DNA of 64,000 nt, taken from NCBI GenBank assembly GCA_030063045.1, contig JAQSEB010000041.1:4085501-4149500 (forward strand), read 5' to 3'. Below the pieces are notes generated by a model. That model worked only from the letters and a program-made list of their open reading frames with translations. It did no database searches and was not told the origin of the DNA. Source of the DNA: Pratylenchus scribneri (lineage: Eukaryota > Nematoda > Chromadorea > Rhabditida > Pratylenchidae). Shown here piece by piece: positions 10,531-21,589 of the stretch; the stretch's first letter is position 1, and the number at the start of each line of letters is the position of its first letter. Made by a program: the position numbers and the translations under genes.

Positions 10531-11236
10531 ATTTCATTCTCCTTCTTTGGCCCTCCTCCTTTCATTTTTCTTACATTTTTTTATTTTTAAAATTGCTCTC
10601 CAACTCAAATTTTTCCATAAAATGCCAAATATCCACTATTGTTGATGCAAGCCATTTTGTTTTGGACAATAATAGGTCAAATGGCAGAGAGGGGTAGATC
10701 GGTGGAAGGAAAATTTTAAATTTAGAAAATAAACCAAATGAAAGAATAAAAAGGGTAATTTGTGACATTTCGCATATCTAACTTATAAGAAGAAAATATA
10801 TTTGTGAACAACAAAATCCTCCGGCTATATTTATATGAAAATTTCTAAATAAGAATGAACATTCAACCAGTGGGCAAATGTTTGCGAATGATTCACAAAA
10901 GAATGTGGAGTGGAATCTATATCTATAATAAATTTTCTCTTTGAGCAATAATTAAAATTTAAATTAAATATGTATTTTGGATATGGAAATATGGAAAGGA
11001 CATTGCTGGAACTGGATGCGAGAATTTTTGTTGTAAAATTTGAGCATTATAAATTATTATAATTCTACCAAATTGCTACCATATATAATAGTTTTGATTT
11101 TATTTAAGTCTAAAATAGAACAGAAACACCAGCAGAATAGATTTATAATTAACCTGATTTAGTCACCTATCATATTTTATTGGCTCAAAAATATTACTTT
11201 ACGAAATTTTAGATTAATTCGATGATTTAATTAATA
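10531..11236. other. AT-rich stretch without a gene
   Basis: No domain-bearing frame and no splice-linked exons were found on either strand. Confidence 0.5.
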
Positions 11237-11244
11237 AATTAATA

Positions 11245-11625
11245 CGTTTTACGACACTTGCGGACCCAGACACTTGCGGACGAAACGGTTTGGCGGCGAC
11301 GATGGTAAAGTTATTGTGGAATTATTTTTGGCATAATATTAGGCGGCATAAAATTAGCTACAAAATGACATCAAAAGCATTAGCCAATGTTGAATATTAA
11401 CCGATTTAATAGCCAAAAAACAGCCAAAAACACAATTTTATTTAAACCAAATGTTTTTTTGGCCATAACTCGTTGAATATTCAACATTGACAAATGCTTT
11501 TGATGTCATTTTGTAGCTAATTTTATGCCTAATAGAATGCTCTAAACAATTCCGCAATAGCTTTACCGCCATCGGCACCAGGCCGTTTGGTCCGCAATTG
11601 TCGGGTCCGCAAGTTTCGTCCAACC
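11245..11625. mobile_element. 381-bp foldback element of the ACTTGCGGAC family
   Basis: Nearly the whole element is palindromic. The left arm begins CGTTTTACGACACTTGCGG; the right arm ends GTCCGCAAGTTTCGTCCAACC. The flanking 8-bp duplication is AATTAATA (11237-11244 and 11626-11633). The same family occurs at 49432 and, truncated, at 40684. The minus frame at 11438-11638 lies within one arm and is not a gene. Confidence 0.85.
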
Positions 11626-11633
11626 AATTAATA

Positions 11634-12467
11634 TGCATCTTTTAAAAAAATGAAAATGAAACATATAAAAAAGAGCAACTTGCTCGTTTTTTACCCAATG
11701 ACAACACAAAATAGCATTAATTATTCTTAAAAATAAAAAATAAAATGTGACAAAATCGCAAGAATGAATTTAGAAATTCTAAAAAAAATTTTAAAAACAT
11801 TCATTTTGTAAAGGTAGAACTCAATGCTAATTTCGTTTTCGAATCAAATTATTGTACAATATATGCTTCATTTCAATTATTTGTTAGTATGTTGTTTGGA
11901 AAAGTTGTGCAAAATGAACAGCAGAAGGAAATAAATTCAAATCCATTCAAAACAAATGATGGAATGGCTTGTGGGTGTCATTTAATAAAATTCTGCGCAA
12001 ACTTTCAGCATTCGATTTTTAGCTTTATGAAATAAAATGGGTAAAAAATTTAGCGGTAACTGTTTTTCCTTTGTTGTTGTCGTGTGTCGTCCCTTTTTTC
12101 ATTTTCATTCTAATCTCACAAGTCACAACCCATTTTATGCGACTGTTATGAAATTTTTATTTATTAATTGGTTACTTTCCACCCGACTTGGCAATTGTTC
12201 AGTCATTTAAAAATCCTTTCCTAATAAATTGAATGTATTACATTTCAAAGGACATATAACTTTTCTTCAAATTAATTTTAAAGCTAAATTTAACTGTCAT
12301 TTTTGGATATCTAAAAAATATATCTATAGTCGTTTTTTTGAGTCTGGCCAAAAAAGTAGCAGATCAGATACTGAAAACTAATTGAACAGCCCCTACCCCC
12401 TACCAAATGTTGATCATTTATAAATAAATGCCAGATTTTAATTCTTTACATTGATTATATTGCTAAA
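11634..12467. other. Intergenic stretch upstream of the fusion gene
   Basis: AT-rich and without a recognised gene. No strong splice acceptor lies close to the ATG at 12468. Confidence 0.45.
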
Positions 12468-14557
12468 ATGGCTACATCATCAACACCTGCTGTTCCAAAA
12501 AAGGCTAAATCTATTTACGAATTCACTGCCAAGGATATTGATCAAAATGATGTGTGTTTCGAGAAATACAAGTAAATGAATGATTTTATTGGATAAAAAT
12601 TGGGAGAAAAAAATTTTCAGGGGAAAAGTTCTAATGATTGTAAATGTGCCAATGCCAAATCAGTGGGCTTGTCATGAACACAATTTCAAACAGCTCAAAA
12701 ATGTTCTGGACAAATATAAAGCCAAAGGACTTGAAATTGCGGCTTTTTTCTGTGATCAAATTAAGGGAACATTTCAAGATTCTGGCAGCAATAAAAGTTT
12801 ATTTTAATAAAAAAATAAACAAATAAAATTAAGAATTTCAAGGAAAAATATGATTTTGAGCCGGACCTCTATTCGAAAGTCGATGTTAAAAGAAATGGTA
12901 TTTTGAATTAATTGATTTCCATTTTTTAAATTTAATTATTTCATATGTGCATCCAATTTACCAATATCTGAAAAAGGAAATTTGTGGTTCTGTGCCGGAC
13001 TCAATCAAATTGAATTTCACAAATTTTCTCATCGACATGAACGGAAAACCTTTTGAACGGTTATATTAAAATATGAAATAAATATAAGAGTTAATCTAAA
13101 ATATTACAGTTATTTGCCAACAAAAGAAGGATGGGAGAAAATGGAAAGTGATCTCGAGAAACTGTTGCCGGCATTTATAATTGTGAAAAGAAGTCACGAA
13201 ATTGATGCGGTAGAAGAACGCATTGTATAATTTATTTTTATTTATGTCATATAATGATTTATTTTATAGGAGCTAATGATTGAACAGGACAACACATTGG
13301 GACTTCAAACATTGGTTTATTAATATTAAAATTTGTTTTAAAATATATTTATTATACATATTTTCGATCCATGCATTCGATGGCGCGAATGGCTTGAAAT
13401 ATAAGAATCCTATGACAGGAGAATTTCGTGCACTTTCGTAATTATTTAGAAAATACAATTTAATTTATAAATTATTTATAGACCTGATGAAACTGGATCA
13501 AAATTTCGTCCACCACCAGGTGGCTGGACTGGCAAAGGTCAATTGAAGAGGAATTCAAAATTTTAAATCTTTTTAAATGATTTTAGAATATGTGGTTATT
13601 TTTCAATCATCTGGACCACCAGCAGCAGGTGAATTTATATTTTTTTATCTAAAATTTTTTTTTTCAATCAAGTGAGAAATATATGGGAAATATTAAATAA
13701 AATTAAAATATAATCATTTTTGAAAAATTTTAATTTTCAGCTCATCAGAGCAATGTACCGCCGATCTACATTCCGATAGGTAAAAAATCTAATAATTAAA
13801 ATTAAAATACTATATTTTTATTTCAGAAGTTGATGAGCTCATTCTTCAACTCGAGAATTATCTGTTTTATGAAGAATTTGAGGATATTAAGCGCTGCTTT
13901 ACAATAATATCACCTCATTATGCGATTAGTTACAATCATGGGCATCATGAGAAATGGCGCTCGAGTCCAGATGAGGTTTTTATTTATCGCCAAATAGCTT
14001 ATATAATTTTTTTTCCATAGGATCAAACAAAAGTGACTATTTGCAACCAACAAGGTCAAAAGTTTGAAACGAAAGTTGTTGAATGCGACGCCGTGGTTGA
14101 TTTCATTGTTGTAAAGTCGGATGTTCAATTAGTCGATAATCCACCGGTAATTGGACTTCCTCGTAAATTGGAACGTTATATTCTTATGGTAACCTTTTAT
14201 TTTTTTAATATTATGTTGATTTGATTTTTTTTATTTAAGGGTTACCCAAATGTCGATACAAATTACCAAGCATTGGAAGGTGTATTTTCGTCTATCCAAC
14301 GAGATGCCGAGGGTCGAATGCGTGGTTCAAGTGGTTGCAGAAGAGGATACAGTGGTGGCCCTATTTTCAATTACAAAGGGGAATTGCTCGGTATTAATGT
14401 TGCAAAAGATTCAGTGGTGAAATTCATGGGAATCGATGGTAAAAGCAGTGTAAATGAATTACTTGATGAGATTAATGCCACTTTTCCATTTCTTTCTGTA
14501 ATTGTTCCAGCTTATTTTTTGGCTGCAAAGTATAGCAAAGATTGTAAATTTAAGTAA
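12468..14557 (+). CDS. Glutathione peroxidase-like domain joined to a trypsin/HtrA-like serine protease
   Basis: Thirteen exons were traced: 12468-12571, 12621-12795, 12834-12897, 12945-13059, 13110-13224, 13270-13314, 13367-13437, 13482-13537, 13587-13628, 13741-13779, 13827-13975, 14021-14188 and 14240-14557. Their phases agree and give about 486 residues. Residues 1-145 follow glutathione peroxidase order: SIYEFTAKDID, GKVLMIVNV, NFKQL, KGLEIAAFFCDQ, EKYDFEPDL, LNFTNFLIDMNGKPF. The segment that should hold the catalytic Cys/Sec reads NVPMPNQWACHEHN, and the catalytic Trp of WNFT is Leu, so peroxidase activity is doubtful. Residues about 276-460 look like a trypsin/HtrA fold: His in SYNHG (about 313), Asp in AVVDFIVVK (about 352) and Ser in GYSGGP (about 419). 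Three junctions carry lesions: an extra A before the exon-2 donor, and acceptors TTTCAT and TTTTCG before exons 4 and 7. The protease exons all have canonical sites. It could be one gene, a recent pseudogene, or two genes read together. AATAAA lies at 14588. Confidence 0.65.
13827..14557 (+). CDS. Trypsin-like protease module of the preceding gene
   Basis: Three exons (13827-13975, 14021-14188, 14240-14557) with canonical GT/AG junctions encode the protease part without interruption. The motif order is FTIISPHYAISYNHG, then KVTICNQQGQKFETKVV, then DAVVDFIVVKSD, then GYSGGPIFNYKGELLGIN. This matches the HtrA/Trypsin_2 order of His, Asp and Ser segments with all three residues present. It is listed separately because it would stand even if the peroxidase part is dead. 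No signal peptide or PDZ domain is visible. Confidence 0.7.
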
Positions 14558-14587
14558 TAAGTATGTTATTGTTATTGGATATTTATG

Positions 14588-14593
14588 AATAAA
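14588..14593 (+). terminator. AATAAA polyadenylation signal
   Basis: It lies 31 nt after the stop of the protease exon, the usual spacing for a 3' end signal. Confidence 0.55.
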
Positions 14594-14599
14594 AGTATA

Positions 14600-15089
14600 C
14601 AATTTTAATTAAACTTAATAATTTTTGGCCTGTTGTACAGCCCAATATGTTTTGTTTAGTTCATATCAATTCAAATAATTAAAAATAAATACATTTGATT
14701 CGAATTTTCTATTCTGAATTGACCACAAATAAGCCAAAATCATGGTCCAAAAATCATAACGCTGAAATTGTACAAATTTTGTTGATAAAATAGGCAATTT
14801 TTACTCTTTTAATTATAAGAAAATCACAACTTTCTAAAAGTTTAATTAATTTTTTGGATTTTTATTTCATTATTAGAATAGTTTTTCCAATATATGCCGT
14901 ACTTCTCAATTTAATTTTTCATCCAATCTTTTTTATATAAACCTTTTAAATCTGCTTACCTTTTTCTGTCGTTGGCCAAAAAATTCTGCTCATGGATGAG
15001 AGAGCATTGGTTGGCCTTGTGGAAATTCGAAAAATTTCCAATTTGCTTCGTTCATGATGAAAAATTCATATTGAAATATATTTGAGAAG
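14600..15089. other. Intergenic stretch without a supported gene
   Basis: AT-rich. The last 100 bases before 15090 are less AT-rich and could belong to a small exon, but no joined frame was found. Confidence 0.4.
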
Positions 15090-15284
15090 ATGACGCGGTT
15101 GCCGGGCCAAAATGCTGGTCCATCAGTCAAAGAGTTGCTTAAAATGCCAACAAGTTTGAAGGATTATGGTGCAGAGGTTGCCGACAATTCAACCAACCAA
15201 AAATATCCACCAAAGTGGACGAGTCCAAAAGGAAATATATGGCCAATTGGCGAGCTTAGGATTCCATTTAATTTTATTTATTAG
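15090..15284 (+). CDS. Orphan 64-codon open frame, possibly an exon
   Basis: The frame starts MTRLPGQNAGPSVKELL and contains YPPKWTSPKGNIWPIGEL. Its first 55 codons have gene-like base use, clearly different from the AT-rich surroundings. The last few codons run into AT-rich sequence, and a splice donor may have been lost there. I recognise no family. It may be a remnant of a gene rather than a complete one. Confidence 0.35.
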   Translation: MTRLPGQNAGPSVKELLKMPTSLKDYGAEVADNSTNQKYPPKWTSPKGNIWPIGELRIPFNFIY

Positions 15285-15429
15285 CTATTATTCGAATAAA
15301 TGGTCTTCCATATTCCATTATTTTTATCAATCCAATAAAATCATGTTGGTAAAGAAAAAGGAAAAAATGGCTCAAAAAGCATTCCCATTTTTTTCCTAAA
15401 ATCAATAGTAATTAGGATTGCGTGGTCCA

Positions 15430-15560
15430 AAGAAGTATGCCTCTTCAAAATAATTAATACCCTCTAAAAGGCTTATTATAGCAAAATAATTTAATTAATG
15501 TTTATACCTATTTATACAAAAAAAAAACTCTATAGCGATGCATTAATACTTAATATTAAA
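15430..15560. repeat. Dispersed repeat, partner of 20690-20790
   Basis: CTTCAAAATAATTAATACCC, AAGGCTT and AGCAAAATAATTTA recur in the same order at 20690-20740. Confidence 0.65.
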
Positions 15561-15669
15561 AAGCTATAAAAATAAGTAATTAATATAGCATAATATTAAT
15601 TATATCAATAAACTTATCAACATCTAAGAAAGTAAAACATTTCTGAAACAAAATAATCAAATAAAAAAA

Positions 15670-16500
15670 ATGCTCTCCAACGATATATTACTCGACGTGA
15701 GCACATTTTTATCCCGAAAATGCATAATTGCTGTTGAAATGAGCTGCCACCATTTTCATGTTATTTTGGCAAGTGACCATGTTCGGCCATTGCATCTGCT
15801 CAAAAATGCCTATATTCGTATTCAGGCTCCAGCCGATGAAAATCATGGTTTTTTTGTGCTGACAAAACCTTTCTGTCCAGCCTACAAAGATCTGGTTATT
15901 ATTTATACAATAAAAATAAAGTTGATTTTTTCGATTTTTTGATGGGATTTTATTTTGAATATAACTATTTTTTAAAGTTAAAATTGTCCACAAATTTAAA
16001 ACATTAAATTTTGATTTGGAAGTTTGGTTCTTGTCGACTTTGATTCCTCTTTTTTGCAAAGTGCTTGGTCCCCCTATGGTTTGTCACATTTCGGGTTAAG
16101 GTTAATCAGGATTGGTTAGGGTAAGGTAAAACCACCTTAGTTGCATCCTAGACCTCTGGACCCTAACCAAAACCCTAATAAGACCCAAAGGTGGGAACCC
16201 TTTACTTTCCAAAAATGGACCCAAAGTCAACAGTACCGAAAGTTGTGCATTCTTTTAAAGATTGCTGTAATCATTTTTTTTCACTCCCAATAGGAACCGA
16301 GCGATGCTCTATATTGGTCCCATGGTGCAAATGAATTGATACCATATTTTGTTCGGTCTATGGTAGTTATTGCAATCGGTGATTTGTCTGCCGATTTGAG
16401 AGTAATCGACTTTCTGGAAAACGGAACAGGCCATATTTTCTGCGACCAGAACAATCCTCTGCGCATTGTTGAGATCAACACTCCATACAAGGTTTTATGA
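15670..16500 (+). CDS. F-box-like protein, two exons
   Basis: Exon 1 (15670-15894) starts MLSNDILLDVSTFLSRK, followed by MSCHHFHVILASDHVRPLHL. This resembles the leucine-rich F-box helix and the adjoining segment found in the large F-box-like families of plant-parasitic nematodes. A GTTATT donor keeps phase with the acceptor CCCAATAG before 16294. Exon 2 (16294-16500) adds EPSDALYWSHGANELIPYF and a C-terminal part with FLENGTGHIFCDQNN. The product would be 143 residues. The intron (399 bp) is long for this window and contains ORF-free sequence. F-box proteins usually bind Skp1 and select substrates for ubiquitination; whether this short form does is unknown. If the intron call is wrong, exon 1 reads on to a stop at 15942. 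Confidence 0.6.
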
Positions 16501-17624
16501 TACCTTCCACTATCGGGGTTGGTGGCGAATGGAAATATAGGGATCAGCCTAACTTGTCTCGGTCCAACTTATCACCGACCCAAATTTTCGCCGACCCAAA
16601 TTTTCGCTGTTTTAATAGGTCATTAAGAATTCAATAAAAATATATATGATTTCTATATCATCTTAAAGAGCAGACTCTTGACTATCAAATGATATAAATT
16701 TTATTTGAATTGGTTCAGAAATGATAAATTTATCTCAAGAAACCATTTAATAGATGTTAATGGGGGGTTTATCGGAATTCTCAATGGTTTTTCGTATATA
16801 ATTTCATCAATTATACATCAATTCAAATAAAATTAATATTTTTGTAGAATGATATCAAAATCATATAAATTGGTTTATCATTAATCAGCTATTATAAACG
16901 GCAACATTTTGGGTGGGCATTAAGAAGGTGGGCGCCAATAGTCGGCTGGCGGCGACAATTTGGGGAGTATTCGGAAATATATTTATTTTCCCGAAGAGTA
17001 TTGAAATGGTCAAGAGGAACTCTAGCCGTTCAAAAATTTATTCTAATTACCAAAACTTAAATTCAATTGATAGATCTGAACAAAAAGTATTATTTGATAA
17101 TGATTTAGCTTGGGTTTAATTTGAAAATGATGATTTTTAAATGGTTTAATATCTGAATAAATCATGAAAAATTATAAACCATTCAATACGTCTTGGCGAG
17201 TTTCTATAAAATTACATGACTTTATGATAATCCATAAACCAAATTACTTAAACATTATTTTCTCTTTTTTCGGCAATAGATTTATGTGGGCTTAAATTTT
17301 TGTTTTAAATGGTTTCGGTGATATATTTTCTCTTCGATTACTTGAACCAATTACGAATTATGAATAGTAACAAAACAAGACATTTTATTTCCAAAATACT
17401 TGTTCGGTGAAAGAAAAGAAAATTTTATATTTAATTGAAGATCAAATAGTTTAAAAATTATCATTTTTATAATAGCGGCAACAAATATTACTCCATTTGT
17501 TCTAAGAGTTATTTGACTAAATATTATAAAAACTTGCCTCGATATGATTTTTAAAACCGCAAGAATTGATTTAAAGAAATAATAGAAATTTTTTTAATAA
17601 AATTAAAATAAATTCTTAACTTTT
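16501..17624. other. Intergenic stretch without a recognised gene
   Basis: It contains a repeated CGACCCAAATTTTCGC motif (16576 and 16594) and a related GCGGCGACAATTTGGGG near 16950, which may mark a decayed TIR element. The 68-codon frame at 16913-17119 has no recognisable domain. Confidence 0.4.
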
Positions 17625-17891
17625 TTAATTTCTCCACAGACTCCCACTGTAATATGGGACCGGCTTTTTTGCTTGCTGCATACTGCCAAGCTTGTTTGTA
17701 TCTGGCAAAAAATGTCCACCGTTGAACAATGTGCCATTGAAGCAAGGGATAGGGCCTGGCTTGCTCTTTAAGATGAATTGGAGAGGTTCGATTATAATAT
17801 TTATATGAAGGGCTATTTTTCGGAGTTGGTCAAATTTTGAATTGAATGGGCAATAAGTTAAAACCTGCCTATAACGCCCGCTCACGCCCAA
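17625..17891 (-). CDS. Orphan 88-codon minus-strand frame
   Basis: The frame includes SKPGPIPCFNGTLFNGG and PDTNKLGSMQQAKKPVPYY, with gene-like base use over roughly 17640-17800. I do not recognise it. It may be one exon of a minus-strand gene or a gene remnant. The 64-codon frame at 17551-17745 is its shadow. Confidence 0.3.
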   Translation of the reverse strand: MGVSGRYRQVLTYCPFNSKFDQLRKIALHINIIIEPLQFILKSKPGPIPCFNGTLFNGGHFLPDTNKLGSMQQAKKPVPYYSGSLWRN

Positions 17892-17968
17892 AATTTAATT
17901 GATTTCTTAAATTGGAAGAACCATTCAATTTAATTTTTGAAATTTTTATTGATAAAAATTGAATTAAA

Positions 17969-17977
17969 TTTTTTCAG
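17969..17977 (+). promoter_or_regulatory. Candidate trans-splice acceptor
   Basis: ATTTTTTCAG lies just 7 nt before the ATG at 17985, a textbook spacing for spliced-leader addition in nematodes. Confidence 0.55.
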
Positions 17978-17984
17978 AGAAATA

Positions 17985-19828
17985 ATGGGCATAGAAGAAT
18001 TTGATAAAAAATGTGCTCAATTGCAAGAATTCTTCAAGGAGCGCATTGGATTTGATGAACAGCTTCAGATTGGGCCAAGTGCCGAAATGTTGAATAAATG
18101 GATGCATTGTAGATGCAAATTAGAAGGTTTCCATTTGGATGGATGGGAGGAGGGAATAAATTTAAAAAGCAGCAGAGAAATTAAAATAAATTTATAATGT
18201 AAAAATGACATTTAATAGTAAGCCCAAAGCTGTTCTTACATAATTGACCGGCTAGGAATTCGACTTTATTCAAATATTGAAAACTCATGCAGCTTTTGAT
18301 TTTTCAATGGTATAACTGTTACAGCGAATATTGGAAATTTTCTTATTTACGGAAATATGCAGGCATTTGGCTAAAAGCAAATTTTGAAAATCTCGGCTTT
18401 TTGGCATCATACAGGTTTGAGAGAAGGCTCATTCGTCTCGGCATGGTTTACTCTTTGAAATTTCAATTTCCGACAATTATGAGCTTTACCTTTAGATTCC
18501 TACCTCTACCCTAACTCTAACCCTAGTCTTTAAACCAGTCTAAACTGAAATTAAATATAGTAGTAAATCAACCATTCCGAGTTGAATGAGCCTACTCACG
18601 TTTATTTACGAGGCCTAGAAATCGAGATTCCAAAATTCGCAAACCAAAATGCCTAACGAATTCGCGAAATGGAAATCGCCAATTTCCAATATTTGCTGTT
18701 TTACATATCTATACATTAAAAAATGAAAATATTATATGGGAAAATCCTCATTAGTCTTTTATTGGCCTGATTTAATAAGGTGATTTCAGTGACTTCTACC
18801 ATAATTTATGTTAGAGCTCAAAGAGGAAGTTAACTCTATTAATTCAGTTCTTCTTATATTTCTAGTTCCCATCCCTTCATTAAAAAAATTAAAATCAAAA
18901 TATTCTCATTTAAAATTTCTATAATAATTAAAAATTATAATAGAGAATTTTTTAGGAAATCAAAAACATTTGAATTTTGATGCCCAAACACAATTGTTCA
19001 ATGGAATGCTAAAAGGACTGATTGGATTGATGAAAAAGGTAAATCTAAATTTTTCTATTATTCATTAATTTTAATTAACAATTAAAATTTATTTATTTTA
19101 TACAAATTCCATTTATCTAGCCTATTAAATTTGTATATAAAAAAATTGAAAATAGTCTTTTATAGAATTAAGTAAAAATATTTTTACATATTAAAATTTG
19201 TATTAAATGAATATTTTATTTAGGAACTTCTGAATGAAATTGAACCATTGGGCCGTGACTTGAAGTTGAGCATTTTTTCGGGGATTCCTCAAGAATTGCT
19301 TGATGCCGAGGACATCATTCCAGTGGCTTATGCTGAGAGACAACCAACATTAATCAACAAAAAGACGGGCGAATCCATTGTGATTTGGCTGAATGCTTTG
19401 AATACACGGTAAGCCTATAATGCATTCCTTACCCCCATTATTTCTTGTGGTTTAATTACTCAAAATATCTCGGAGTTTCCCAACACTTTCCAGCCCAGCT
19501 TTTCGCATTCGCAAGCACTTATATAATCCATCAAGGACAAAACTATTTTAGTGTAAACTAGGAATTAATTTTTTCTATAGATTAAAAATATATTTCGTCA
19601 ACATCTAAAAATAAATCATAATGGAAAAAATTATGTCAAAAATCAAATTTTTTAAAAGGCTAATGCATCTCAAAGCTCACTTTTAGGTTATTTTGAAAAA
19701 GTTATACATTTTTTCGTGTCCGTTTTAGCTATTTCTTTCGAAATTTCCCTTATTATTATATTAATAATAATTTTAAATAAATTTATTTCAGTTATTGCCG
19801 AGCGGAAGTGCGCGTCATGCGTGAATGA
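17985..19828 (+). CDS. Intact four-exon gene for a 148-residue protein of unknown function
   Basis: The exons are 17985-18126, 18956-19038, 19224-19408 and 19792-19828. All junctions are GT/AG, the phases fit and no stop intervenes. The product starts MGIEEFDKKCAQLQEFFKER. It continues through SAEMLNKWMHCRCKLEG and an amphipathic stretch GMLKGLIGLMKKELLNEIE, and ends in an ordered segment, SIVIWLNALNTRYCRAEVRV. There is no signal peptide and no obvious membrane span. I do not recognise the family. Intact frames and phases over four exons argue for a functional gene. The long first intron (829 bp) contains an unrelated 75-codon frame that I do not support. A trans-splice acceptor precedes the ATG. 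Confidence 0.75.
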
Positions 19829-19929
19829 AGAAAATGGGCTCACATTAACGGATCCCAGCCCAAATTGTTCTTGAATGGCCCGTCGATGTAAAATGTGATA
19901 TAATTTTGCTGCAAAAATTAATTTAATGA

Positions 19930-20060
19930 TGACAAGAATGAAGCGTATTCAGGCCGTTGAAAATTTGGAAACAAAAAATTAGATTGGACAAAAATAAATA
20001 TTTCACAATCTATAATTAAAAACAAATTTTTGATAAATTTAATTACAAATTAAAATTATT
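19930..20060. repeat. Duplicated 3' flank, partner of 20810-20935
   Basis: Both copies hold CAGGCC(G/A)TTGAAA, TTGGAAACAAA, AATTAGAT and TTTTTGATAAATTTAAT in the same order and spacing. This indicates a local duplication about 870 bp apart. Confidence 0.7.
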
Positions 20061-21189
20061 TATTGTCGACTATATTATTTAGCTAAATCTAATAAAGATA
20101 TGATCGGATACTGAATTTGGACTGCGTTTGATTGTTCGTAAAAATGGGCATTGCCAGGGCAAAGTCGGCTCATTCATGTTGGCCCATAATTCGTTGAATT
20201 TTCAACTGCACAAAATAGCAATAGAAAAAAACGCAAATAAAAATAAGAAATCAAAATAGGCAATATAAAATTTTTGAATCTTTTTTATCCTTTATTTTTT
20301 TATATCTTAACTCATAGAAATATTCCTTTGAGTGTTTTACTCGCTTTGAAACATGGATCAGAAAACAACCCAATTTAGTAGTACCGTTTATAATAATAAT
20401 AAGTAAATAAATAACTCATTAAGGACTGAATCATTTTGATGGTTTCTGAATCAAATTAGCGAGTAAATTTTCTATCTAATAATTTTCTATATAAATTGAT
20501 TTAGAAAGTTTTACACAAAAAAACCAATGAATATTTCGTTTAATTTGAATTTTGTTTTTTGGGCATCATTTCACTAATTTTGAACCAATTTTTATAAAAT
20601 GAATATCAATGGATAATCAAGAATCTGTGCTATTTAACTAATACGTATTTATTTGTGTAGTCTAGTCCTAGTTATGCTGTTTAATGCTTCTTCAAAATAA
20701 CTAATACCCAAAAAGGCTTCATTTAAGCAAAATAATTTATGGCCAAATGTATACAAAAATGCTATAGTAATGACCAATGGAGTTAAAATTAAAAAGCACT
20801 GGAGTGCAATCAGGCCATTGAAAGGTTGGAAACAAATAATTAGATCGAGAAGGACAAAAAATTAATATTTCATAATCGATAAAAAAAAAGAAATTTTTGA
20901 TAAATTTAATCAAGAATTATTATTATTATTTATTTTTACTCAAAAATTTCTTATGTGGTGAAAATTCGAAAATTATCCGGATTCGGAGTGAAATTTTATA
21001 AACTTCATGGTTGATTTATTCATTTTTTCAATTTTTTTTGTAACTCATAAATTTTTTTACTCATTCTTATAAATTTCTGCAAATAAGTATTAAAATCATG
21101 CAATGACAACATACAAAAAATAAAGCAAAAATTAAATAATAATTAAATTTAATTGGATTTTCTAAAAATTAAGCTAATATTGGTCTCAT
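20061..21189. other. AT-rich intergenic stretch
   Basis: It holds the second copies of two dispersed repeats (20690-20790 and 20810-20935). No coding exon is supported. The first decayed calponin-array exon begins just after it. Confidence 0.5.
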
Positions 21190-21484
21190 CCGTTATTTCC
21201 GTCAAATTTTACGAATTTACTCTCGACTTCTTCACCACATGCGAATAAATTTGTTGCTTCTTCAGTGCCGATAAGGAAATGTTTCGTTCTTGATAAGATT
21301 TTCCAGGCTCCCCGCTGGCCATTGCCGATGAACTTTTTGGCTCGGCGGCGGATGCCGGTGCCGCCAAATTATTTTCATTGTTTTCCTTTTCTTCCGGCAC
21401 AACAGGTTCCTCCAATTTTCCATATCTGATTTTCCTCCATTGATTGACACAATTTTTCACTTTCAGTTTTTTCGTGTGACTCAA
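21190..21484 (-). pseudogene. Calponin-array exon, type K joined to type E
   Basis: The best-preserved copy of the recurring minus-strand exon. A 91-codon frame (21484-21209) contains VPEEKENNENNLAAPASAAE and ISLSALKKQQIY, then runs straight into HVVKKSRV. After its stop the minus strand continues with NLTEITDET, matching the type E peptide at 46120. Types K and E are therefore fused here without an intron. The K type recurs at 27000, 28085, 32665, 39000, 50755, 57815, 60550 and 61040. It is assigned to the calponin family only by association with nearby calponin repeats. Confidence 0.6.
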
Positions 21485-21589
21485 TTGGAAAAATTAAATT
21501 AAATTAATTAATATTAAATCCAAAAAATAATCAAATTTTATTCGATAATTTTCTATTAAAAAATTTTTTTAATTTTTTATATATAATAT

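Noticed and set aside
15709..16059. 116-codon minus frame
   Set aside because: It is the opposite-strand shadow of the F-box-like exon at 15670.
16281..16490. 69-codon minus frame
   Set aside because: Shadow of exon 2 of the F-box-like gene (16294-16500).
16560..16960. Possible TIR element with CGACCCAAATTTTCGC ends
   Set aside because: The right-hand match (GCGGCGACAATTTGGGG) is too weak and no target duplication was found.
18480..18540. Telomere-like CTAACTCTAACCCTAG
   Set aside because: Only a few imperfect units; nematode telomeres are TTAGGC repeats and none are present.
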